A stretch of DNA of 64,000 bases from Apostichopus japonicus (Eukaryota > Echinodermata > Holothuroidea > Aspidochirotida > Stichopodidae). Numbering within the stretch: position 1 is the first letter of the stretch; each line of letters begins with the position of its first letter. Below, piece by piece: positions 23,021-36,435 of the stretch. The translations under genes and the position numbers were made by a program. The notes below the pieces were generated by a model that did no database searches, was not told the origin of the DNA, and was given only the letters and a program-made list of their open reading frames with translations. The DNA lies in contig NC_092571.1 in NCBI RefSeq assembly GCF_037975245.1, positions 2,276,501 through 2,340,500 on the forward strand, written 5' to 3'.

Positions 23021-25255
23021 TTTGATTAAAATATATCAAGACTAAGATTCTGGCTAAAGTCATCCTGCAACAGTCGACAAGATAGATATCAAAAATGTAT
23101 TTTATATACCTATACCGTCCTCCATTAAGGTTAACGTGGGAAATGGTTCTCTTTTCATAAGGTAGTTTGGTTTTCCTTGTACCCTTTGTTTATATTGGAT
23201 CTGACATTTTAAAAGATTGCATTTCAACATCTCCGAGATAAACCAAAACGACACATCAAAAAAGTTTCCCAAAGTAAATCATAACTTATATGGCAATGTG
23301 TTTTACGATATGGAAGGCAAATTAAAATTCTGTTTTATAGCTCTCTCAAAGAAACATATTAGATAAAATGGCACATTGTTACCTTCAGAATTATCAATCG
23401 ATTTACGGGAGAGAATAAATTTTCTTTCCTGAAAACAATATTGTAAACGATTGCTAATGTGAAGGTTATCGTTTTTCGTAAGTGTTTATTGGACATTTTT
23501 CCGTAATCTGATTGGTTTGGTAAAGAACAGAGTAACTAAATATGAAACCTTGACACAAACAGTCTTTGAAGACCTTTACGTAGGGAATAATTTATCTGGT
23601 ATGTGGTATAGGGCAAACGGATTTCCAATAACCGGTTAAAATGCAAGTTGCCTCTAGTAGCATTTGTATACAAGAACCTTTAGGTAATTCCAGTATTTTA
23701 AATATATCGCAGAATCCTCGGGGTTACTGCACAGATCGTAAACACGAACTTACCACCTGTTATAGCACCATTTATGCGTATAGTTGTTATGAAATATGTG
23801 CAATATTTATATCTCAAACCTGAGATTCGCAATGAAATAAACTGGACCGCCCCAACGGTTATTTTGGCTAGACTTTCAACCGCTCAACTGACGCTTGTGT
23901 AGAAAAAGTACGTTCACGTCTTGGAATTAACTCCTCGGCTTGAAACTGTTATCGAAGAAGCTCGGGTAAGAACTTGACTAGTATTCGCTTCTCAACGGAA
24001 AGAAAATAAGAGAGTTTCATTTTTAGCTAGCTAATTCCCCCCCCCCCCCCCCCCCGTTGAAACAGCAATGTGGAGTTTCTTATATTGAAGGGGTTGAAAA
24101 TCACAGCGCCCTCGAGTTTCAAAGTTTACGATTTACAAATAAGTAACATGCGCATGCGTCGTTTGCTCGTGTGTAAGTTCACTGAACAGTAACTGTCAGA
24201 TTTCTTCGATGAACAAAACACATTCCTGTGTTCCGTGTGTTAGTAATCCACGTAGCAGTGACATTTGATGTTATGTAAACAACAAACAAAGTTAGACGGT
24301 AGAAAACAAGTTCTGGCAGTAGTTATGAAAGCTCAACTCTAGATTTATGGTAATGGGTTGGGATACTGCAGATGAAGAAAGGACATGCCATTGCATATAG
24401 GGTAATGGTAGGTGTATAGGTACATTCCCCCGGGCGCTGTTTTAATGGCTACGTAGTGTTTTCATGAGAAATTCGGGATTCATAAATCCTTTTCTAGTTA
24501 GTGATAGATGGGAATTTCGCTTTTAAAGCCCTTTTTTTTCTTTTCTTTTCTTTTCTTTTCTTTTTCTTTTTTATTATTATTGTTTTTTTGCTTCGGTTTC
24601 ATCGTATCGGATTTCGTGTTCATTTTCGACACTGTTCCATAACGGTTTAAATTCACGTTGCAATGTAGGCTACTTCATATAAGCTCGAAGAGTGAAATTT
24701 GAAACAAATGTATGGCTAACTAGAGTTTCTTAACATGTGAAAATTTCGGACTTCAGGTTTGCACATGTGTTTAACATTGAATCGTGAGGTAATTTATATT
24801 TCGTTGACAAAATGTTATAGAAAAGATTGTGATCATTGAATATATTGTAGTATAATAAACGTCCCTACTAAATAGCGTTAAAAAGATATTCATGAAACAA
24901 CATATCTTGTTATGTTTCGTTGATTAATAATACGTATACGCTTATTGATTAAATATCCGTACGTGGTAGTTTTTTTTTCTTCTTATAAAATATCCACGAC
25001 CTACCAACAAATCGCTCAAAGTTTGATTTGGCGTTTGTCTATATAAAGTTAACTATATAAAGTTAAAGCTAACAAGAACCGAGTTCTAGAATGTCCCATT
25101 CTTGTGCCCTGAAATCATTCAATTTGAAAATTGATTAAATGAACAATAAGTTTAAAAGACAAAAATTCGCTATGAAAAGTTTTCCGTTTGGTACCGACAC
25201 CTGCCAAGCATATAGGAATACCCGTTTTGCGAAAGAGCTGTAACCTAAATATATA
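23021..25255. other. No gene seen
   Basis: Contains a 19-C run (24037-24055), a perfect TGCGCATGCG (24149-24158, an NRF1-type core) and a TTTTC microsatellite near 24535-24580. No exon recognised. Confidence 0.45.
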
Positions 25256-25271
25256 TGTAAATATTTATATA

Positions 25272-25335
<64 letters not shown>

Positions 25336-25359
25336 ATATATATAATTTATATATATATA

Positions 25360-25422
<63 letters not shown>
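25256..25422. repeat. (TA)n microsatellite with interruptions
   Basis: About 165 bases of TA repeats broken at regular points by TAATTTATA phrases (25328-25370), which suggests duplication of an interrupted block. Confidence 0.95.
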
Positions 25423-25425
<3 letters not shown>

Positions 25426-26627
25426 TTTTTATTTACGTGAATTTAAAATACCAAGAAATGCCCTTTTCAAAGCGACTTGGTTTTTTAATCTGTTTTTCTT
25501 TAGAATTATTTGTAAATCGATCCCCTCATAGACAGAAATAAAACATTTTTTTAAGTTGCCCCATAAAATCCTTTGGGAGGTAACTACACAAGATTAAAGT
25601 TACCCTACCCTTTTGCACCTTATGAGAATCATACAAGAGCTATATATACCTATTCAAGAAAAAAAGTTGTCCTTGTTCAGTAAAACCTAAGGGGTCGACT
25701 ATAAGGAGAAAATACGAAAATCAAAAAATAACAGTTTCGAACCCTGAAGGGGTAGTATATTTGTACCTATATCTGCGGTACAAGGTTCGGGGCAGCTCGC
25801 GCGTGCCTAGGCTCCCCAAACATCGACGCTAAACCCCCCTAAGGCTAGATCAGTTGTTGGTTCATGGTAAATTGCCATTATCGATATTTTTCATTTTTTT
25901 CATAATTCATAATAGATCTTAAAGGAATTTTCTTTTTTTGATACGGATGTGTTTTTTCGTTCGTGGCGTGCAAGTTGTTTATACTCTTTTATGGAATAAT
26001 AAGTTGACCAATGTTGTTGACTGCAGCGTTATATCACTATTGTTGTATTCTTTATGAAGGGTAATGGATACTTTTTCTAGAAATGTGTAAATCTTGTTTG
26101 GAGAAAGGTTTAACTCGAAACCACTTATATCTTATTCTCAAGGCCAAGTAAACTCAATGAAAGTATTTCTGATTAAGTTGCATTTTTTTTCCTTCTTCAT
26201 TCGTTGGAAATTTCCAAAACGACCTTTTTTCCCCCCTATACCTACTATTAGCCAGGCAGTCTTCGAGTCTCAGATATAATTGAGAGTGGTTGAGGGAAGG
26301 TGGGGGAAGGGCCAATGGATAGGATTGAATGTGGGGTAGAGGATGGCAGCAAAAAAGAAAATTCTTATTTTATTTCATGTATTGATAAATACATCTATAC
26401 GCCCCTCTATAGCAAGCACCGTACAGGATTTCGTTACCCTTAGGTCACGTTTTTGTCAAGTTAATTGTAACCATCTACGTTACATGCAGCCTTCTCCAAT
26501 AATACTTTACTCGTAACCGAGGGATTCGTAACCCCCCACCCCCCCCCCACCCACTTCCCTTATCCTTCATCTTGATCGTTCTCGATGAAAAGTCTGATCG
26601 AAGACAAGTTGGAGCTTATAATATGAG

Positions 26628-26710
26628 CAGGGAGTTGTTATGGAACAACTCCCTGATATGAGTGACATAACCAGTGTCGGACCAGGGAGTTGTTATATAA
26701 CTCCCTGGTC
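26628..26710. repeat. Twin hairpins sharing the same arm
   Basis: First hairpin: CAGGGAGTTGTT (26628-26639), loop ATGG, AACAACTCCCTG (26644-26655). Second: GACCAGGGAGTT (26680-26691), loop GTTATAT, AACTCCCTGGTC (26699-26710). Both arms contain CAGGGAGTT. Perfect pairing in both. Could be transposon ends or a structured transcript. Confidence 0.75.
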
Positions 26711-26889
26711 GGACCACGTTTGGCTATATAGAAATATTCTCTTTCGTTTTCTTTCGTGAGCGAGGACTCAGAAATATTAATTATAATGGACCCCTCTTTT
26801 TTAATTGGGGGGGGAGGGGGATCGGGAGGCATGCAACCATTTTGACTGCGAGGGAAGACGCTTACGAATACTATACCATCTCGGCTTGT

Positions 26890-27115
26890 ATTGAATCCGT
26901 ACTTACTGGTACTCGCAGTCCAGCATAGTTACCTTGTTATCATACTAGCTGTGCTATATATTGGTACTGACTCGTAGGCCTGCTCGCGGCGGGTACTTTG
27001 GAAATCTAGCATATATACTAATGCAAGGTATACCCCGATCGAGTAGAGCCTTGTACTGGTACTCCGTAATTCAACTATACAAGCTGTTGTCCTCGCGCGC
27101 AACAAATCTACATGT
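26890..27115 (+). repeat. Dispersed repeat, related to 44660-44895, copy 1
   Basis: Phrases such as ATATATACTAATGCAAGGTA, the surrounding CGGCG and GTACTGGTACTC words, and CTCGTAGGC recur in similar order at 44660-44895. Divergent copies of one unnamed family. The open minus frame across it (26929-27258) is incidental. Confidence 0.4.
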
Positions 27116-27279
27116 AGTAAGCTCATGGCGGGATTAACTGACGTTAACTTATGTACGTTCAATGTCGTAGGTACCATTTCTGCGACATAATCCCTCAACA
27201 CGTATAATTTGCGACATGATACAGACTTGGTATAGTTAGTTGACTTCGTCATTGACATATCATGATGAGGTTGGAGGAC

Positions 27280-27330
27280 CTTCGACCGACTGATGTTTCG
27301 GGTCGAAGAAACTGCTTCAAATGGAGCAGT
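27280..27330. repeat. Two adjacent hairpins with a hammerhead-like word
   Basis: CTTCGACC (27280-27287) pairs with GGTCGAAG (27301-27308); the loop contains CTGATG. Next to it ACTGCT and AGCAGT pair around 27310-27330. CTGATG followed by a stem and GAAAC recalls a hammerhead core, but the required A after CTGATG is T. Confidence 0.45.
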
Positions 27331-28004
27331 GATGACATCTAAGGAAGGTTTTCAGGACAGAACTTCAAAGTCAGGCACCGAATTAAGAAAACATTTTATC
27401 GTCGGTTGGTTGCGGTTGTTTTTATTATAAACAAGATAATTTCTTTATGTGATCTTTTAACATTGCAAAAAGCTTTCTCTAAGAATGTTCCCTGCTTGAT
27501 GACAGTTTGGTAGGGTGAGCAAAAAGCCTGTTCTACTCTATTTGTCTTTTTTTTTTGAATAGCATAAATTTCAACAAAGAGGACATTGTCATATAGGTCT
27601 GAGATCAAAAATAGAAAACTGCTGATTATAATACCCAATTCTGCAGATATACTTTCTTTTTTACTCTTCTGCCTTTGTTTAAATAATTTTTTCGTTTTTT
27701 TTCCCTGGCTACTTCAGTATTTGAAATGGAACGGTGGTTTTTCATTAGAGTAGAAAATTTTTGAACTAAAATTAACCAAACTTGACACAAAGTGCAAATT
27801 TTATGAACCTCTATACACGCGATGTTCCTCAGAGACTTCGAAAAGGTATTTTTCTTCCAAACATTTTGTAGGAATGCCACCTAGTGAATGTTTAGTCAAT
27901 AACCGTTGAGGAGTTATGTAAAGTTCACTAGCACGCCCTCTATTTGCGACCTTCTTGCTGACTATTTCACAGACCAATGTTGAGTACAACCATACCTCAA
28001 ATCA

Positions 28005-28320
28005 TTGCCTAGGCTGCTACATTACTTAGGCTACAACATAGCAAAAGACTGTAACAATAACTTCGGCTACAACATAGCCTAGGCTGCAATATAGCCTACC
28101 TAGGCTGCAACATAACTTAGGCTACAACAAAGCTTAGGCTGCAACGTAGCCTAGACTGCAACACAGCCTAGGCGGCAACATAGCCTATAGACTGCAACAA
28201 AGCAAAGACTGCAACAATAACCTATAGGACTATAACATGAATGGCTATAACATGGCAAAGGCTGTAACATCATGAGCCTAGGCTGTCATATGACTTAGCC
28301 TGATCAGTCTTGTCAAGGAC
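28005..28320 (+). repeat. Degenerate TAGGCTGCAACA minisatellite
   Basis: About 15 diverged units of roughly 18-20 bp around CTTAGGCTGCAACATAGC, with variants CTACAAC and CTGTAAC. A G run follows at 28363-28374. Confidence 0.8.
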
Positions 28321-28374
28321 TGCAACTTTAAAGCCATGTTGCGATGTAACCTACGTTGCGGTGGGGGGGGGGGG

Positions 28375-31353
28375 ATTGGTTAGTCTACAGTTTTACTATC
28401 CCTGCAATCATTACTCAATATAGGTTTGTAATAATCAACTTAAGCCACCTCTTCCTTTACAATTTAACTAATACTAATTGGTTAATGGGCAAGTACTCGA
28501 AGTTTTCTTCAGTTCCAACATTTCGTCGCCAAGACAATTTTTCATGTAATCACATTAATAACATTTGCAACGCAAAACAAAAAAGTGTCAAACCTCTTCA
28601 TGTAATATGCCGACAGCATTATTTGAAAACATTCCGAGGTTAATTAACTAATATGGTAAGTGGTTCTAGTATGCCAGTGGAATACTGCAAAGTGCACCTC
28701 AACATTGATCGAAATTAGCTAAAAAGAAAAACTTTTAAAAAGTTAAATAAATTGTGTCATGAAACATTGAAACTGTTATAACAAACGTGTGAAACGTGAT
28801 CGAAGAGAGAAAGGGTACTGTAGAACTAGAGGCTAGGTTTGGAGCGGTTGGTTCCTTGAGAGGTTCGAATATTTCAGTTTACTGCTATAACTAATCCTTA
28901 AATTTGCCAATAGTTGATTCATTACGCCAGGTTTGTACTCTGGGGTTATCTCAACCTTGACTAATGGAGAAGAATCTCTCATTGCCTTGAGAATGAATAG
29001 GAGACATTGTTTGGTCTGCAGAAATTTGAAAGCTTTAAGTTTTATAACTAGGTGGAATGTCTCCTTGTGGTGTCAGTTTTTCTCATCATCAAAACGCAGA
29101 AATTCAAAGCAAGTTCTTGTTTGCCTCAACGTATCTCGTACCATCCCTTAGCCGGAGGGCGAGAGAGCAAAAAACATGCTAGAAAAACAACAAAAATGAC
29201 GTTGGTGCCTATTAACACCGTCAGCGACGGGTACAGTCAGAATATCATTAAAACCATAGAGTAAAGAAGAGAACTCTATGGTTAAACTGCACAGGATTTC
29301 AGAGGTGTGTTTCTGTTTTTCTGTGTGTGGGGAGGGGAGGGGGTGGGGTCGGGGGTTTATCAAGTAGGGATGAACCGTTATAGAACTATAGTGAGTTGGT
29401 GGGCCCAGACAAATGGTCTAATTTTTGCCCAAATAAACGTAAAAAATTTCCCGACTCAAGCGGGTTATTTCCCTCGACGGACTCGTAGCGCCCCGCTCTG
29501 GTTGAATATATCACATGCGTAACAGGTCAGCACGCATCCACGCGTAAGTACCGTAATTGTTCATTCGATGCCTCACATGGTGTCCTTGAAGTGATAATTT
29601 AGCGCCGTTATAACTGTCATGCGTTTTTCACCGAGCTCCCTTGTGCACGAGGCAAAAAGCAAAAATGTTTTTTCCAAAACGAGTCAGTCCCGCAAAATGA
29701 GATTGCAATAAATAAAACGTGACACCCTTCCAGATGTTTCGTCTGCACCAAAATCAAAGTTAAAGAGCGTTTAATTGAATTAATTCAATCGATGTTTTTT
29801 TTCTTCTTTCAATCCTTACCCGGACATTTTTCAGAGAAAGTAAATATATAAAATAAATATATCTAATAGTAAAAAAAAATGTGATTGAATGTCACAAAGT
29901 GAAATGAAAGTTGACCTGACGACTTACACTGTTATGAGATCACAGAGTCGAACAACATCCAAATAACTATCAAAGTCAACTAAATAATTTGCTTTTAAGA
30001 TCAGATCATTTCAGATGTTGATGGTCGTGTATGCATGTTTAATGCACCACACGTGTCCCTTTACTATGTGTAGGTTAGCAGACTGTATCTATATGTATGT
30101 TTGGATTGTAAGTACAACACAAGTATAGTTTTATCAACTAGTATACAGCATAACTAACAGTGGAAATGATTTAATCAACCACGGAGTGATTCATAAAGTC
30201 ATGATTCTGCGTAAAAATATCCTCTCTTACGTAATATTGCCCCTTTCCTGGATTTGTTGGTCTAGGGACATTTCTTGCCATTGCCCGTGTACACTGATCA
30301 CAGTCCACGTGCCACTGTCAGCCCGGTGGTGTGTTAGAAACGCGCCAAAATCACATCACCGCCCGGCAATTCCATACTGTCGTCTGCCCTGAAAAGAGAA
30401 GAATATGGAACATCTCATTGGCTAGAGTTCCTCGCGTGACCTGTTTACTTAAGAATCGTTGGGCTTGTCAATTTGTTGCCACGTTCCGTGGAAGCTTTGA
30501 GATTTTCCAGACGCAATTTGGCTCTTTCGATGCAGACGACAGAAGAGTTGTCATGGTGACGCAGTAGATGATTGACGCTGGCAGAAATTAAAGGAAAAGG
30601 CGGTAGTTATCTGACGATTTTGATAAATTTGGTGGAATTAATGAAGTTGCCACGCGTTCTTCTTCTTGCCTCTCACGCATGATTAAGCCATTAAACTGAT
30701 ATCATATGTCCTTAGAAAACTTTGTACTTATTTAGCATACTTGTATCATGTCCTTTGCGTTAGATAACGTTTGTTTCAGATGTTTTCCGCTTTCGGGTAA
30801 ACTTTGCCATGTTTTGAAGCATGATGGTTACGTAATCACGAAACATGCATGGTGACAATATCCATTCTTGTCCCTGTATAGGCTACTGGGATTATTGACG
30901 TATTTAGTTTAATTAATATTTTTTTCATTAATGCATACCGATGTAGACTTATTATAAAAAAAATGTTTTACCGTTCCCCTATAAGATTGATTATATGATG
31001 ACAGACTCCGTAGAATTTCTGCGTTTCCAGTCGTTTTGAATGGATAACATAGAAACGGTTCAACTTTCAACTTTACTCGTGAAATGAATACGTGAATGAA
31101 TAGTCGATGTATCGCCTTGTAAAGGGAAGTATTTCAGGCGTCTGTAGATATTGACTTGTATGTAGTCTGTAAAGAAAACGAATATGAAGACACACGTTTT
31201 ACGTATAGTACCGTTGTAGTTTGGTTTGCGTTGGTTTAGAGATTTGGTTTCGTTTTGATTTGGTATGTTAAGTAGAGTTGAAACACTTTTCTTTTTCAAG
31301 TTTTAGACTGCGCGTTAATCGAACTACGATATAGATATGCCTTGTATTGATGG
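28375..31353. other. No gene seen
   Basis: No supported exon. CpG-richer sequence at 30270-30600 with ACTCATTGGC-type CCAAT words could be regulatory or exonic, but the open frame there (30331-30567) is not recognised. Confidence 0.4.
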
Positions 31354-31361
31354 ATACATCT

Positions 31362-31787
31362 ATGGCAAGCTATGTGGGACAAACACTGCATAATATATAA
31401 GCGTATTAATCGTAATTTATACGCGTATTAATTGGAATATATACGCGTATATATTATTAGCCAATCATATGGCCCAAATATATCCGCGTATTAATTCGAA
31501 TATATACACGTATTAATTCGAATATCTACACGTATTAATTCGAATATATATACACGTATTAAATAGAATACATATGGGGATTAAATCCAATATATGCACG
31601 GATTAATTAGAATATACACGAAAACACATTTCCGCTCTTGCTGTCTACATTTTGGCGAGCTCGCGAGATCGCTTCATAAAGCGAAACTTTACACATTTAC
31701 AACACATATATATTCGAATTAATACGCGTATATATTCGAATTAATACGCGGATATATATGCGGTGTTTGTCCCGCATGGCTTGCCAT
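31362..31787. mobile_element. Foldback transposon with CGTATTAATTCGAATA arms, 8-bp target duplication
   Basis: ATACATCT lies on both sides (31354-31361 and 31788-31795). The termini ATGGCAAGC and GCTTGCCAT are exact inverses; the inversion continues with interruptions through GGGACAAACACTGCAT and GCGGTGTTTGTCCC. The inner arms are tandem units based on CGTATTAATTCGAATATATA, inverted on the right (31705-31755). The centre (31625-31700) is unique. No coding capacity. A diverged relative lies at 61376-61797. Confidence 0.82.
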
Positions 31788-31799
31788 ATACATCTACCC

Positions 31800-33686
31800 T
31801 GCCGAAAACATCATTCCATATGTGTGTTACGCAATATCGAAACACGTATACTAAAGCTGACAGGCTAAATCGCATACCTGATGCAACATGTAATAGGACA
31901 TTGTAAGAAACGGCATAGCGCCCTCTATTTGATACAAACGTTTCAACAACTCAGTGGTGACTTTTCCAATTCTTGTTTGAGCAATAACTTTACATTAACT
32001 CTCTAGGGTTACCGTTACTTAAAACTTTACGATGTGAACAATTATTTGTCGGGAATAATTTTCGAGTATAAGTAATGAAGGTTTAAGGCTTTAGACCTAA
32101 CAGGAAGATAAACTCTTTTAAGTCACACGCACCTGTCCACGCGGCAGGTGTAACACCTCCCATACAGCAACAATCAACACACTCTACCCCCCCCCCCCCC
32201 CCTTCTAACCGAAAAGAAAAGACCAGGAAACAATAGGTAAAATAGGCGTGTATCAAAAACGGCTGGAAAATGGTCACTCATTTTGAGGCCTTGCAATACA
32301 ATATAGTCACAAATTTAACGTGCATATATTGACTGGCAATTTTCGAGAAAATAGGTCTATCAAATTTCACACTTTTTACTTGCTAAGAATTTGCTATGTA
32401 TTATTCTGGCTTGCGGTCACAGTTACTCCTGAAGAAAATAAGACTTAACCATTCCTCTTCACTATATTTAAAATACCTTTGCCGAATGATCTGAAAATAA
32501 CAGTCAACTTATAACAGTATAAAGTAGTGTTGTGTACCATAAGATGTGTTACTATAACACGCACCCTTGCAATATCCGTCCACCCCGCCCCTCCCCGCCC
32601 CAATACTCAGTCCCAACAGCGCCCCTTCATGTGGACATTTTTTCTTACATAAACGTTAGTAAGAAAATATTTATTACGTTGAAGATAATTTATATTACAT
32701 CGTGGTATGTACATACATATTGGAACCCACACTTTTATATACATTTACCGCAAAAATACCGAGAAAAAATGTAATCTTACATCATTTTATTTTGCCAGTC
32801 TCACATTTGGCAGAGTAAACGAAGATTACCCGACTGCACATTCCTGCGAACGATATTTGACCTGTAATTAAATAGTATGAGAATGTCTTGGCAATCTTTA
32901 AAGTTTGCTCTATAAAATAAAATATTAAGTAGATAATTGTAACAAGTAATAGCATACAGGATTATCATGTCTGATCGCTACAAGAGTAGCATGAATGATA
33001 ATTTCGAAGTGATTTCTTGGAAGCGTAGCATTTTTTCGTAATTTACTCTATAGTAATTCGCTGTTATGGTTTAGACCCACATTTATTTGCTTAGCATATT
33101 TTAACCAGTTATCCCACAGTGGCATACTGTGCACTTGTGGTATTCAGCACATAGGCGGTAGGGGTAAGGGGGGGGGGGAGCTTGTGGTAAAATTAGACGT
33201 TTGGAAGGATGAAATATGGTGAGTTAGGTCTAACTTTTAACTGCTTCTACAAATTAATTCAACTGAACCGTTTTGTTTTTCACTGAAAAAAATCATTTCC
33301 GATGCTCGTGTTTAAGAGAAATTATCCAAATTTTCAAGGTTACCAGTATTGGCTATACATATCTCAATGTAGATAGATACGTATAGTGGCAGAAGAAAAA
33401 AATGTTGAAATGTGATCGTAGTGGACCATTATATGAATTTCTATAGCATGTTTGGTGGCAATACTGATGGACTTTAAAATCATCTTAAAAGTTGCCAAAC
33501 AAATTTTAAAATATTTCTAGTGTCCCAATCCTTATGGTTACTCAAAAACATTAAACCGAAGAGTTGTCACAAAAATTAAATAAAAATGTTAGCTCAAACA
33601 GAAAAATGTAGTTGAAAGTGGCGGTAATGGTAAAGTGCATTTTTGTTAACTTTTCAATCATGGAAGTAATACATGCATGCTCTATA
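31800..33686. other. No gene seen; partial MITE end
   Basis: Holds a 16-C run (32187-32202) and an 11-G run (33168-33178). At 33455-33476 GGCAATACTGATGGACTTTA resembles the right terminus of the MITE family; a matching left end was not found. Confidence 0.4.
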
Positions 33687-33950
33687 GGGCATCATTATTG
33701 CCCCCCCCCCCTTCCCCCTTCCCTCCCATATATGCTAGATTGCCAGATAATGGTCACCAATGCTCAAATTTTACTGCAATTCTATAAAGTATTGTTGTCC
33801 ACACTGAGAGATTGAATTGTCTATTTTAATAATCCTGAATATCTAAGACTATAGTTTGCAAGAGCAGAGCCTAGTCCAGTAAAGTACGTTTGGCAGCTTG
33901 TATAGCAATTTTAGCGTACGAAATATTGGGAACAATACTGATGACCCTTA
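33687..33950 (+). mobile_element. MITE family member, copy B
   Basis: The left end GGCATCATTATTGCCC and the right end GGGAACAATACTGATGACCC are inverted. The interior CCAGATAATGGTCACCAATG matches copies A and C. A C run sits just inside the left end. About 264 bp, non-coding. Confidence 0.65.
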
Positions 33951-33954
33951 ATGA

Positions 33955-35975
33955 CCTCTTTTCTAGCATATACTTCAGGCGATCTTGAAAATTCCGTATA
34001 TAAGGACTGTTGGGGTGAATCGATATGCCATGTCTTTTATTAATTCACTCACAATCGCTGGCATCGCTTCGTTGAGATATTATTTCTTCAAAATACCGGT
34101 TAATATACTATAGAGGTAACAATTATTGTGTACCGAGATTATATCATATTTTACATTAACCCTTAATTATAGTATTTGAGCCACAAGAGGACTTAAAACT
34201 GTCCGGAAGGGACCGTTTTATGGAACTCAACCCAGTTTAGTTCGCCCTCTCAGTCGATCCGCCGAGGACTTTCAGACGCGGTCTACACTATAACACGGGC
34301 CCCGGGGGAGGCTTTATATAGTCTGTTCTTGACGAGAAATTGCGTCAATGGATGGATTAGAAGAGAGGGCCGATATCTTTCGCGTGGGAAAATGATAGAG
34401 TTAAGTGGTCACTTGGTGCAAACCATTTGAACCCTTCTCCCACCCAACGGATTGAAAAAGACCACACCGAGTATAGTAAAGCCGTACAATATTTGCTTTT
34501 ACAACAGGTGAGCGGTTGCTTGTAATTAATAGCCCTATAGATATCCCCGAAACAAGGCAACTTCCCGTCAAAAGTTGCATGACCTGGGATGATGCGGGAT
34601 CGATTAAGAATCGCCTTCATTATTATAACATGCTCGCTTCCTGTTCTGTTGTTCTATTATGAACTTACGATAGACCGTGGGGGCGGAGAGGAGGAAAAGA
34701 AGAAGAATAAACAACAGCATCTTTTCTTTTGAGAGTTTGCTAACCTTGGTTACCCTGACATGGACGCATCTGGACGGCGATTCGTTTTCGTCTTCCAGAC
34801 ACTAAAACAAGGTCATCTCATCAATCGGTTATGACCTTGCTTGTAGTCTTATGAGGATTTCGTTCGTTTGAATTAACCCCCGGTGCTCGGAGGCTAGGAA
34901 AACATTCAATTATGACCTAGGTCTATGCTCATTAATTACAGTAAGCGGAGAGACCACACGAAGGATGCAATGTCCCTTTCTGTATGCTCCCCCCCCCCTT
35001 CCCTTGGTGATAGCCCGGTTTCTAACTTTCTCCCTCGCAGCGACACATATTAGGGTCAAGTGAAATCTTCTTGCATGTGGACATACCTCCCCACTCCTCC
35101 CCCACCCAACTCTTGCTACACAAAATGAGTCTTCACTCTTCCGCGGCTCAACTATTCAACTGTTCGATATGCAATTAATTATGCAACATGTGTAGCCAAT
35201 CAAAATACTGAAGAACTGCAGACTTAGCTTGCACGCGAGAAGTAAAACCTAGCCATCTAGATTTTCTTATAGGATAGAAATAACTGAGACAAACATCTTG
35301 CAACTGTAATGTTTACTTCAAAATGTAGTATATACGAGTAAGTAGGGATGGAAGGTTTCTAGTGTACAAGCCAGTATGCCGTTGCTGTAAATTTCATCGT
35401 ATTTTTTTTTAAATAAATAAATAAGAAAATAAAAACAAAAACAACACTAGGGCAGAGTCTCCTTGCCACTAAATACATCCGAGAATTCATAAAGGGTACC
35501 ATCATATTTTCATGATATTTTCAATGAATTTGATATTATATTCCTACATGCAGAGTTCACGCTAACATTCAATTCGCAATGTACAGGGGTTGTTGTGGTT
35601 AATCGTAACCACAATTTCTAATTGAATTTGCATCTTTAACATTCACGTGTAGTAAATGGGCGAGGGTGGGGTGATGGGTGGGGGTCATTGCTATGTTGTC
35701 ATAAACAGCTATAGTACAGCTCAACCAGTGATCTCAAATCTTTAGCTCCGTCAATACCGGTTTGACTTTCATCTTAACTACCAAACCATGATTTATCTAC
35801 TATGGAACTGCATAGTTGTAGATGTACCCCATCTTGTTGTACCGAACTTTCCCGCCGTTTCTTCACTACAGGCCGGGGTTTAAAAAAAAAATCATCTTCA
35901 TATAACAGGAACCATTCATCAATTGATACGGTTTCGATACTAAAAGGCGGCAGTGGCGTGTCTTTTCGCCGGTAT
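33955..35975. other. No gene seen
   Basis: Contains an inverted pair CAAGGTCAT (34808-34816) and ATGACCTTG (34831-34839), C-rich patches near 34990 and 35090, and A-rich DNA near 35402-35440. No exon recognised. Confidence 0.45.
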
Positions 35976-35983
35976 CCTTGTAG

Positions 35984-36427
35984 CAGCGTTACCAGCGACA
36001 GTTGACGAAAAAACGCTAGATTTGCGAAAATAAAACCCTAGAAAACGCTAAATGGTAGTTTCCCTAACTTTCGTGTTGTTTCGAGTCAATTTAGCACAGA
36101 TTCGTAGCATGAATGGTCACCGATCACAAAATAGATTTTGAATAGTTGATTTGAGTGATAGTCTGACCCAGATAATTTGAAAAAAATATGGAAATTTTTG
36201 GTAGGAAATTCCGAAGATTGGGTAAAAATACTCAAAATAAATTTGGATGGGTCTCCAAGTAAGAATTTTGTCTAAAAAATCTGAAAAATGGTCTATTTTT
36301 GGTAAATTTAACTAGTTTTAGGCAAAAAACGGTAGAATTACCAAAATTAGAAAAAACGTGCGCTAGAAACCCAGAAATGACTAAAAACGCTAGATCTAGT
36401 GTAAAAACGCTAACTCTGGTAACACTG
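35984..36427. mobile_element. Non-autonomous hAT-like element
   Basis: CCTTGTAG flanks both ends (35976-35983 and 36428-36435). The termini CAGCGTTACCAG and CTGGTAACACTG are inverted with one mismatch; CAG-start and 8-bp duplication are typical of hAT. Inside, AAAAACGCTAGAT-like words recur near both ends. 444 bp without transposase; overlapping short reading frames on both strands are incidental. The empty site would itself be palindromic (CCGGTAT before, ATACCGG after). Confidence 0.82.
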
Positions 36428-36435
36428 CCTTGTAG

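Noticed and set aside
22800-23063. Minus-strand Asn-Glu-Arg-Thr repeat protein
   Set aside because: Translation of the pure GTTC microsatellite.
25188-25541. Tyr-Ile repeat frame, and a similar one at 57092-57384
   Set aside because: Translation of TA microsatellites.
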